DNA from: Saccharothrix luteola
Lineage (GTDB): Bacteria; Actinomycetota; Actinomycetes; Mycobacteriales; Pseudonocardiaceae
NCBI RefSeq assembly: GCF_020859565.1
Contig: NZ_JAJHUO010000004.1
Coordinates: forward strand, 277,842 to 341,841
Direction: 5' to 3'
Length of the DNA stretch: 64,000 nt
Shown here: positions 25,403 to 32,242 of the stretch, piece after piece
Position numbering within the stretch: position 1 is the stretch's first letter
Layout: each line of letters begins with the position of its first letter
The notes under the pieces: model-generated
What the model saw: the letters and a program-made list of their open reading frames with translations, nothing else
Told to the model about the DNA's origin: nothing
The model's database searches: none
Position numbers and translations under genes: made by a program

Positions 25403-28267
25403 CTACGCGAGGGCGAGCTTGCCGAGTTCCACCCGCGACGTGACGCCGAGCTTCGGGTACGCCTTGTAGAGGTGGTAGCCGACCGTGCGCGGGCTCAGGA
25501 ACAGCTGCGCGCCGATGTCCCGGTTGCTCAGGCCCTCCGCGGCCAGCCGCACGACCTGCAGTTCCTGTGGGGTGAGGGCGCTGAGCGGGTCCGGCCCCGG
25601 CACGGCGCGGCTCTCGCCGGTGGCGCGCAGCTCGGTGCGGGCGCGGGCGGCCCACGGTGTCGCGCCGAGCCGTTCGAACACCTCCGACGCCGACCGCAGG
25701 TGCGTTCGGGCGTCGGCCTTGCGGCGGGCCCGGCGCAGCCACTCCCCGTACAGCAGCTCGGTGCGGGCGCGTTCGAACGGGCGGCTGTCGTCGACGCGGT
25801 GCAGGTCGACGGCCTTCGAGTACCACTGCTCGTCGTTGGTGAGCAGGGCGCGGCAGCGCGCGGAGACGGCGAGCGCCCACGGTTGGCCGGTGCTCGACGC
25901 CCACTCGTCGTACCAGCGGGCGGCGTCGTCGTGCGGCCTGCCCAGCCGGGCGGACGCCTCCACCACGTCGGGCAGGCTGGTGACGGAGTAGAGCCGGTGC
26001 GCGCCCGCGGCGACGTCGGCCAACCGGTCCAGCACGGCCTCGTGCCTGCCGAGGCCCAGGTCCAGCAACGCCAACGCGCACGCGGCCCGCACGGACTGGG
26101 GCGCGCCGCCGACCAACGTCGTCACCAGCTCCTCGCACCTGGTCTCGTCACCCTCGATGGCGGCCAGTTCGGCGAGCACGGCGGCCAGGTAACCGACGCT
26201 GAACTCCTGGCCGATGTCCGCGGCGATGCGGAGCCCTTCCTCGGCGGTGGCGCGCGCGTCGCGGTGGTGGCCGAGGTGCAGGCGGCCGCGGGCCAGGTAG
26301 GCGAGGGCTCGGGGCAGCACGCCGAGAGCGCCTTGGGCGCGTGACTGGCGTTCCAGGTCGAACGCCCAGGCGTGGGCCGCTTGGTCGTCGCCGAGGACGA
26401 GGTTCCACCAGGCGGTGACCGCGTTGCCGGGCCCGCCGACGTACGGGGAGTCGAGGAGCTTGCGCAACGCGGCCATGCCGCCGGGGACGTCCTCGCCTTC
26501 CAGGCCGAGGGCGGCCTTGGCGACGCCCCGGGTGTCGTCGGCGCCGGGCAGGCCCTCGGCACGTGCCACGACGTCCCGGAGCAGGTCGAAGTCGCGGCCG
26601 GCCCACGCGTTGTTGGCGGCGTGGAACAGCATCTCCCCCGCCAGCTCGGGATCGGCGTGCCGGGCGCACGTGACGGCGCGGGCGAGTTGCGCCGCGGCCT
26701 CCGCCGGCCGTCCCTGCTCGGCGGCCAACCTCGCCTGGATGCGTGCCACCCGCGCGCCGTCCAACGTGTCGGTCACGAGGTGCCACGCCTGGTCGGCGAG
26801 CGCGACCGCGCGGTCGAACTGGCCCGCCGCGCCGGCCGCGCCCGCTGCCGCCGCCAGCCGGTGGCCGCGTTCGGTCGGGTCCGGGGTGAGTTCGGCGGCG
26901 CGGTGGTAGGCGGAGGCGACGGCGACGTAGCCGCCCCGGTTGCGGGCGTCCTCGGCGGTGCGGGCGAGGGCTTGGGCGACGTCCTCGTCGGGCGCGGTGG
27001 TGGCGGCGGCCAGGTGCCAGGCGCTGCGGTGGGCGTCGTCCAGCACCTCGGCGAGTGCTTTGTGGACGGTGAGGCGGTGCTTGAGCGGCGCGCTCTGGTA
27101 GGCGGCGGCGCGGATCAGGGGGTGGCGGAAGGTCAGCCGGCCGTCGTCGGAGCGCAGGAGTTGGCGTTGTTCGGCGATTTCGAGGTCGTCGACGGACGCG
27201 CCCAGCAGTTCCGCGGCCGCGAACACCGCGGCCGGGTCGCCGGTGTCGTCGGCGGCGGCTACCAGGAGGAGGGTGCGGGTGCGTTCGGGGAGCGTGCCGA
27301 TGCGGTCGGCGAAGGTCTGCTGGATGCGGCTGTGGGTGGGCAGGGCGGCGACGCGGTAGGCGTGGGCGGCAGGCAGGTGGCCTTCGCGTTGGGCGGCGGG
27401 GAGTTCGAGCAGCGCCAACGGGTTGCCGCGGGCTTCGTCTGCGATCTGGTCGCGGACGTAGCGGGGCAGGTCGGCGGCGTGCTCTTCGAGGAGGGCGGCG
27501 GCGTGCTCCGGGGTGAGGCCGGTGAGGCGGAGTTCGGGCAGGCCGGGTGCGGGGAACGGCGGTGCGTGCAGGTCGCGGGCGGCGAAGATCATCGCGATGC
27601 CCTCGGCGTGGAGGCGGCGTGCGGCGAAGACGAGCGCTCGGGCGGAGCCCTGGTCCAGCCAGTGCGCGTCGTCGACCAGGCAGAGGACGGGGTGCTGGTC
27701 GGCGAGGTCGGCGAGGAGGGTGAGGACGGCCAGGCCGACGAGGTGGTGGTCGCCGCCTTCGGGCGGGGCGAGGCCGAGGGCGGCGCGCAGTGCGGTGGCC
27801 TGGTTGGGCGGCAGGGCGTCGACCCGGTCCACGACCGTGCCGAGGAGGAGGTTGAGGCCGGCGAACGGCACGACCGACTCGGACTCCACCGCCGTGCCGC
27901 GCAGGACCAGGAACCCGGCATTGGTCGGGGTCCGGTTGTCGCCGGCCGGGGTCCGGTTGTCGCCGATCGCGGTGCGGTTCTCGCCGGCTTGCGCGCGGTT
28001 GTCGCCGGCTGGGATGCCGTTGTCGCGGGCGGTGCCGGGTGGTCGCTGCGCAGGGGTACCCGCCAGGGGGTCCCCTGCTTTCATTCTGCCAAAGGGGTCT
28101 GACAATTCCGGTGGGGGCGAGGTTGCCCGGGTGGCGGCGTGGGACAGCAGGGCCGATTTGCCGATGCCCGCCTCACCGCGCACCACGAGCACGCCGCTGC
28201 GACCGGCGCGGGCGGCGGACAAGAGACCGTCCACCACGGCCAGCTCGGCGGACCTCCCGTGCAGCAC
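25403..28267 (-). CDS. Large ATP-binding LuxR-family regulator (LAL type)
   Basis: A 954-residue regulator. It opens with a STAND-type ATPase: Walker A GEAGIGKSALL at residues 31-41, the ESxVPFAGLNLLL block near 130 and Walker B LCLVDDAHWLDQG. A long helical repeat region follows, and the LuxR HTH closes it (LTPQELQVVRLAAEGLSNRD and SPRTVGYHLYKAYPKLGV). Such proteins activate pathway genes when a ligand binds. Odd: about 65 low-complexity residues with a (x)GDNRTPx heptapeptide repeat interrupt the ATPase domain right after Walker A. The GTG at 28267 has a TAGGGT element seven bases upstream that overlaps the stop of the preceding gene. Confidence 0.88.
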   Translation of the reverse strand: MLHGRSAELAVVDGLLSAARAGRSGVLVVRGEAGIGKSALLSHAATRATSPPPELSDPFGRMKAGDPLAGTPAQRPPGTARDNGIPAGDNRAQAGENRTAIGDNRTPAGDNRTPTNAGFLVLRGTAVESESVVPFAGLNLLLGTVVDRVDALPPNQATALRAALGLAPPEGGDHHLVGLAVLTLLADLADQHPVLCLVDDAHWLDQGSARALVFAARRLHAEGIAMIFAARDLHAPPFPAPGLPELRLTGLTPEHAAALLEEHAADLPRYVRDQIADEARGNPLALLELPAAQREGHLPAAHAYRVAALPTHSRIQQTFADRIGTLPERTRTLLLVAAADDTGDPAAVFAAAELLGASVDDLEIAEQRQLLRSDDGRLTFRHPLIRAAAYQSAPLKHRLTVHKALAEVLDDAHRSAWHLAAATTAPDEDVAQALARTAEDARNRGGYVAVASAYHRAAELTPDPTERGHRLAAAAGAAGAAGQFDRAVALADQAWHLVTDTLDGARVARIQARLAAEQGRPAEAAAQLARAVTCARHADPELAGEMLFHAANNAWAGRDFDLLRDVVARAEGLPGADDTRGVAKAALGLEGEDVPGGMAALRKLLDSPYVGGPGNAVTAWWNLVLGDDQAAHAWAFDLERQSRAQGALGVLPRALAYLARGRLHLGHHRDARATAEEGLRIAADIGQEFSVGYLAAVLAELAAIEGDETRCEELVTTLVGGAPQSVRAACALALLDLGLGRHEAVLDRLADVAAGAHRLYSVTSLPDVVEASARLGRPHDDAARWYDEWASSTGQPWALAVSARCRALLTNDEQWYSKAVDLHRVDDSRPFERARTELLYGEWLRRARRKADARTHLRSASEVFERLGATPWAARARTELRATGESRAVPGPDPLSALTPQELQVVRLAAEGLSNRDIGAQLFLSPRTVGYHLYKAYPKLGVTSRVELGKLALA
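27923..28027. repeat. 21-bp tandem repeat coding for GDNRTPA heptapeptides
   Basis: Five degenerate 21-bp units code for residues 81-115 of the LuxR-family regulator, with consensus AGDNRTP. The length in codons lets copy number change without breaking the frame. Confidence 0.8.
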
Positions 28268-28274
28268 GTCCCCG

Positions 28275-28280
28275 ACCCTA
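28275..28280 (-). promoter_or_regulatory. -10 element TAGGGT before the LuxR gene
   Basis: TAGGGT on the minus strand ends seven bases before the GTG start at 28267, and its TAG is the stop codon of the quinone reductase gene. It may give the regulator its own leaderless transcript. Confidence 0.35.
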
Positions 28281-29258
28281 GCCGGCGTCCGGCAGCAGGA
28301 CGACCTTGCCGACTGTGCGCCTGGTCTCCATCGCCTCGTGCGCCCGCCCCGCCTCCGCCAGCGGGAACGCCTGGACGAACGGCGTCAGCCGGTGGGTCGC
28401 GGCGGCGGCCAGGGCACGTGCCTCCAGCGCACGCAGCCCGCCCGACCGCTTCGCCACCTGCGGGCCGACGGCGACGGTCGCGGTCAGCGCGCGGGCGAAC
28501 AAGTCCTGCGAGGTCAGGTGCACCAGCTCGCCGGACGACGACCCGAACATCACGACCCGCCCGCCCGGCGCGAGCAGGTCGACCGCGCCACGACCCAGCG
28601 CACCCCCGACACCGTCCAGCACCACCGTCACCTCCCGTCCACCGAGTCGAGCGCGCACCTGCTGCTGCCACCCCTCCACCAGGTAGTCGACGGACACCGC
28701 CGCACCCGCCCGCAACGCCACCCGCCGCTTCTCCTCGCCACCCGCCAGGCCCACCACCAGCGCACCCGCCCGGACCGCGCCCTGCACCAGCACGGTCCCC
28801 ATCCCACCGGCGGCGGCCGTCACGACCACCACGTCGCCCGGCGCCGGGGCCGCCGCGTCCACCACGCCCAACGCCGTGCCGCCGGTGCAGATCATCGCCA
28901 CGGCCGCCGGGAAGTCGAGCCCGACCGGGATCACGTGCAGCGCCCCCACCTCCCGCACCACCAGCTCGGCGTACCCCCCGCCGGCGAGGCCGAGCTGCGT
29001 CACCACCCGCTCCCCCAGCCACGCCTCGTCCACGTCACGGCCGACCGCGTCCACCACCCCGGCCACCTCGGAACCCAGCACCGCGGGCAGCTCCGGCAAC
29101 GGCACGCAGTCCTCGCGGCCACGCCGGATCACCCCGTCCACCAGGTGCACGCCCGCCGCGCGCACCGCGATCCGCACCTGGCCCGGCCCCGGCGACGGGT
29201 CCTCGACCTCCTCGCACCGCAGGGCCGAGCCGAACGCGTGCAGCCGCACGGCCAGCAC
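28278..29258 (-). CDS. Quinone oxidoreductase-type MDR protein
   Basis: A 326-residue medium-chain reductase of the zinc-free quinone oxidoreductase group. Seen: the N-terminal GroES-like fold (GVHLVDGVIRRG, PAVLGSEVAGVV), TGGTALGV and the NADPH loop TAAAGGMGTVLVQ near residue 150, then VLDGVGG. It reduces quinones with NADPH in the cytosol. The zinc-binding cysteines of alcohol dehydrogenases are absent. The GTG start lies one base after the stop of the FMN reductase gene, so the two form an operon for quinone or redox stress. Confidence 0.88.
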   Translation of the reverse strand: MLAVRLHAFGSALRCEEVEDPSPGPGQVRIAVRAAGVHLVDGVIRRGREDCVPLPELPAVLGSEVAGVVDAVGRDVDEAWLGERVVTQLGLAGGGYAELVVREVGALHVIPVGLDFPAAVAMICTGGTALGVVDAAAPAPGDVVVVTAAAGGMGTVLVQGAVRAGALVVGLAGGEEKRRVALRAGAAVSVDYLVEGWQQQVRARLGGREVTVVLDGVGGALGRGAVDLLAPGGRVVMFGSSSGELVHLTSQDLFARALTATVAVGPQVAKRSGGLRALEARALAAAATHRLTPFVQAFPLAEAGRAHEAMETRRTVGKVVLLPDAG

Positions 29259-29259
29259 G

Positions 29260-29829
29260 TCAGGCCCCGTAAGGCCGCTTGGCGCGGGCCTCCTTGAGCG
29301 CCGTACCCCACCAGACCACCTGGTCGAGCACGGCGGTGGCGGCCTTGTTCACCTCGTCGGCCTCGACCGGCTCGCCCGCGTCGTCGAACCGCGACCACGC
29401 GCCGTGGAAGCTCACGGTGTCGCGCACGGTGACCGCGTGCAGCTCGGCGAAGACCTGCCGCAACTGCTCCACCGCCCGCAACCCGCCGCCGAGGCCGCCG
29501 TAGGAGACGAACCCGACCGGCTTGGCCTGCCACTCGGTGAAGTGCCAGTCGATGGCGCTCTTCAACGGTGCGGGGAAGCTGTGGTTGTACTCGGGCGTGA
29601 CGACGATGAACGCGTCCGCGTCGCGCAGGCGCGGCGAGACCAGCGCGACCTCCGGCGCCGGGTCCTCGCCGAAGCCGTGCAGCCGGTCCGGCAGGTCGAG
29701 GTCGTCGAGGTCGAGCACGTCCACGCTCAGGTCGTCGCGCTGCTTGGCCCGGTCGGCGAACCAGTTCGCCACCACCGGCGCGAACCTGCCGCGCCGGGTG
29801 CTGCCGACGATGATCGCTAGCTTGATCAC
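29260..29829 (-). CDS. NADPH-dependent FMN reductase family protein
   Basis: A 189-residue flavodoxin-fold reductase. The FMN-binding loop GSTRRGRFAP (residues 9-18), TPEYNHSFPAPLKSAID and VSYGGLGGGLRA are the family's signature blocks. It supplies reduced flavin or reduces quinones by two electrons. The GTG at 29829 has GGAGGG upstream. It is the first gene of an operon with the quinone reductase and is divergent from an MFS exporter; a perfect palindrome lies between them. It could also serve the flavin monooxygenase at 18588, but this is a guess. Confidence 0.88.
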   Translation of the reverse strand: MIKLAIIVGSTRRGRFAPVVANWFADRAKQRDDLSVDVLDLDDLDLPDRLHGFGEDPAPEVALVSPRLRDADAFIVVTPEYNHSFPAPLKSAIDWHFTEWQAKPVGFVSYGGLGGGLRAVEQLRQVFAELHAVTVRDTVSFHGAWSRFDDAGEPVEADEVNKAATAVLDQVVWWGTALKEARAKRPYGA

Positions 29830-29892
29830 GGGTGTTCCCTCCCTCGGTTGTGTCGGTGTCGACGCTAGGAGCGGGGTGGGGCACGGGCATCT

Positions 29893-29914
29893 GTCAGGTG
29901 ACTGGTCACCTGAC
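29893..29914. promoter_or_regulatory. Perfect 22-bp palindromic operator
   Basis: Arms GTCAGGTGAC and GTCACCTGAC surround a two-base centre. It lies between the divergent FMN reductase and MFS genes, 64 bases from the first and 40 from the second, so one dimeric repressor could control both. No small regulator gene of the MarR, TetR or HxlR type is nearby. Confidence 0.7.
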
Positions 29915-29940
29915 GGATTCGAGCGGTCGACGGGCGGTCG

Positions 29941-29946
29941 TAGCGT
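29941..29946 (+). promoter_or_regulatory. -10 element TAGCGT, leaderless MFS gene
   Basis: TAGCGT ends seven bases before the ATG at 29954, and no ribosome site is visible. The palindrome at 29893-29914 overlaps the expected -35 region. Confidence 0.5.
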
Positions 29947-29953
29947 CGCCGGC

Positions 29954-31264
29954 ATGACACGAGAAGCGCAGGTCAGGACGCGTTGGGCGCCGGTGGTGGC
30001 GTTGGCGGCGGCGATGTTGGTGGTGACCACCGAGATGACGGTGGCGGCGGTGGCGCTGCCGAGTCTCGGCGGCGAACTGGACGTGGGACCGGCGGCCACG
30101 GCGTGGGTGCTGCTGGCCTACACGCTGCCGATGGCGGCGATCGCGATCCCGGCGGGACGGTGGGTGGACCGGGCGGACGTGCGGTCGGCGTTCCTGCTCG
30201 CGATGGCCGGTGTCGCGGTGGCGAGCGTGCTCACGGCGGTCGCGCCGTCGTTCTGGGTGTTGGTGGTGGGTCGGGTGCTGCAAGGCGTGGCCGGGTCGCT
30301 GGTGCTGGCCGGGTACATGCCGATCGTGGTCGCGGCGGTGGCGGCGGAGCAGCGCGGGCGGGCGATCGGGTACGTGATCACGATCATGACGGTCGGCGGG
30401 CTGGCCGGCGCGCCGCTGGGCGGGTTGGTGGCGGGTGCGTTCGGGTGGCGTGCGGTGTTCCTGATGAAGCTGCCGGTGTTGGCGGTCGCGTTGTGGCTGG
30501 GGTGGCGGGCGCTGCGCGGTGACGGGCGCGGGCTGCCCGTGCCCGACCGGGGGTTGGTGCTGGAAACCGTGCTGCTGGGCGGTGCGGTGACGTCGGTGCT
30601 GCTGGCGTTCGAGGACCTGGCGTGGCTGCTCGTGGTGGCTGCCGTGACGGCGGTGTGGTGGGCGCGGCTGCCGGGGTCGCGGCCGGTGCTCGCGCTGGTG
30701 CGGCGGAGGGTGTTCGGGCTGCCGCTGCTGACGTTGTCGCTGGTGTCGACGTTGGGCGGGGTGATGTTCTTCCTGGTGCCCTACCACGTGACGGACGTGC
30801 TGGGCGGTTCGCCGGAGGACGTCGGGGTGGCGCTGCTGGTGTTCGTGGCCGGGGTGGCGGCGCTGGCGCTGGTGTCGGGTTCGCTGACCGACCGGTACGG
30901 GCCGTGGCCCGTGGCGATGGCCGGGTCGGTGGTGAGTGCGCTCGGGTTGGGGTTGCTCATGGTGCCGGTGACGGGGTTGGTCGACCTGTGCTGGCGGCTC
31001 GGCGTGCTCGGTGTCGGTCAGGGGCTGTTCAACACGGCGATGAACACGCTGGTCATGGCCGGTGCGCCGGAAGGGGCGGAAGGCGCGGCGGGCGGGTTGA
31101 GCGCGACCGCGCGGATGGTCGGCACGACGGTGGGTCCCGCGGTGGCGGCGCTGGCGGCGGGCTTGGCGGGCGGTGGTGACGCCGGGTTCCGCACGGGTGT
31201 CGCGGTGTTGGCGGCGGTGGCCGTGGCGGGGGTCGTGGTGCTGACCGGTGGTAGGCCGCGGTGA
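29954..31264 (+). CDS. MFS transporter (drug/quinone exporter-like)
   Basis: A 436-residue membrane protein with 12 or more hydrophobic segments. It has the DHA-family motif A equivalent IPAGRWVDRADVRSAF between TM2 and TM3, LQGVAGSLVLAGYMPI, and motif C-like GLAGAPLGGLVAGAFGWRAVF. It probably exports a small hydrophobic compound with proton counterflow. It is divergent from FMN reductase and quinone reductase and shares their palindrome, so the three may form one detoxification unit. Its stop lies seven bases from the stop of the convergent lipase gene. Confidence 0.85.
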   Translation: MTREAQVRTRWAPVVALAAAMLVVTTEMTVAAVALPSLGGELDVGPAATAWVLLAYTLPMAAIAIPAGRWVDRADVRSAFLLAMAGVAVASVLTAVAPSFWVLVVGRVLQGVAGSLVLAGYMPIVVAAVAAEQRGRAIGYVITIMTVGGLAGAPLGGLVAGAFGWRAVFLMKLPVLAVALWLGWRALRGDGRGLPVPDRGLVLETVLLGGAVTSVLLAFEDLAWLLVVAAVTAVWWARLPGSRPVLALVRRRVFGLPLLTLSLVSTLGGVMFFLVPYHVTDVLGGSPEDVGVALLVFVAGVAALALVSGSLTDRYGPWPVAMAGSVVSALGLGLLMVPVTGLVDLCWRLGVLGVGQGLFNTAMNTLVMAGAPEGAEGAAGGLSATARMVGTTVGPAVAALAAGLAGGGDAGFRTGVAVLAAVAVAGVVVLTGGRPR

Positions 31265-31271
31265 GCGGCTA

Positions 31272-32165
31272 TCAGGGGACGTGCGGCTCGGGTTTCGACG
31301 CGGCCATGCACGCGCCCATCCCCTGGTTGACGGGCGCGGTGGGGTTGAACAGGGCGTAGGAGTAGGAGCAGCACGGGTTGTGGCGTTCTTCCTCGGAGCC
31401 GTAGTCGGCGCCGAAGGGCGCCTCCACGCCGACAGCCGCGTAGGGCGGCGGCGGTGACTTCGGCACGCTGTCGTAGGTGTTCACCAGCCGGAACGTCGTC
31501 ACGTCCAGGCTGTCGTAGTAGCTCTGGAAACCCTGGTCGCCGACCCGGGGGCTGGCCTGGTTGTACTGGAGGGTGTTCGCGCCGGCGATCCCGTTGGCGC
31601 GCGCCAGTGGCACGGCCAGGGTGGCCAGGGCCGAACCGAGGCTGTGCCCGCTCACGATCAGCCGGGTGCCGGCGGCCGAAGCCGTCAGGAACAACCGGTC
31701 CAGGAATCCTCGGTCGATCCCGCTGAACACGCCGTAGAACCCGCGCTCCACCTTGACGCCGCCGGCGGTCGGCGTCGTGGGCGGCGGGTAGTCCACCAGC
31801 TCGACCTGGAGGTCCATCCGCGTGTCGGCGTCCGTCTGCGAGCCGCGGAAGGCGAGGTGGAGGGTCTGCGGATCGCTCGCGCTGCGGGCCAGGACGCCGA
31901 ACGGCTCGCTGACCACCGCGGCGTCCAGGATGAAGTTGCTCCAGATCGGGCCGGAGAAGGTGAAGTCGCCGACGTCGAACACCGAGTTGGTGACGGGGCA
32001 GGTGTCCACGGGCTGCCACTGGAAGAAGCCGGCGGGCGGGCAGCCGGCCGCCTTCCACTGCTCGCACATGTCGCAGGCGACGTTGACCACGAACGAGCAA
32101 GTCCGGGCGATGTCGAGGTCGTAGCCGGGAGGTACCTGCAGTGGCGTGCCGGTCCCGTTGGACAT
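31272..32165 (-). CDS. Class 3 lipase family protein
   Basis: A 297-residue alpha/beta hydrolase. The nucleophile elbow SGHSLGSALA (Ser near residue 175) and an oxyanion region LHLAFRGSQTDAD match lipase class 3; NTYDSVPKSPPP carries the likely catalytic Asp. It has eight or so cysteines, three of them early (CSFVVNVACDMC), which suggests disulfides, yet no signal peptide is seen at the chosen start. The ATG at 32165 has a TACGAT element six bases upstream, so a leaderless start is likely. The substrate is unknown. An export route other than Sec, or a cytosolic role, must be assumed. Confidence 0.75.
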   Translation of the reverse strand: MSNGTGTPLQVPPGYDLDIARTCSFVVNVACDMCEQWKAAGCPPAGFFQWQPVDTCPVTNSVFDVGDFTFSGPIWSNFILDAAVVSEPFGVLARSASDPQTLHLAFRGSQTDADTRMDLQVELVDYPPPTTPTAGGVKVERGFYGVFSGIDRGFLDRLFLTASAAGTRLIVSGHSLGSALATLAVPLARANGIAGANTLQYNQASPRVGDQGFQSYYDSLDVTTFRLVNTYDSVPKSPPPPYAAVGVEAPFGADYGSEEERHNPCCSYSYALFNPTAPVNQGMGACMAASKPEPHVP

Positions 32166-32171
32166 CGGAGA

Positions 32172-32177
32172 ATCGTA
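32172..32177 (-). promoter_or_regulatory. -10 element TACGAT, leaderless lipase gene
   Basis: TACGAT on the minus strand ends six bases before the ATG at 32165, with no ribosome site between. Confidence 0.45.
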
Positions 32178-32242
32178 TGGTCGGCCTGCCGATGCCGCCG
32201 GTGACCGGACGAGGAGCACTCGATCGGGTGGCGCAGCGGCGA

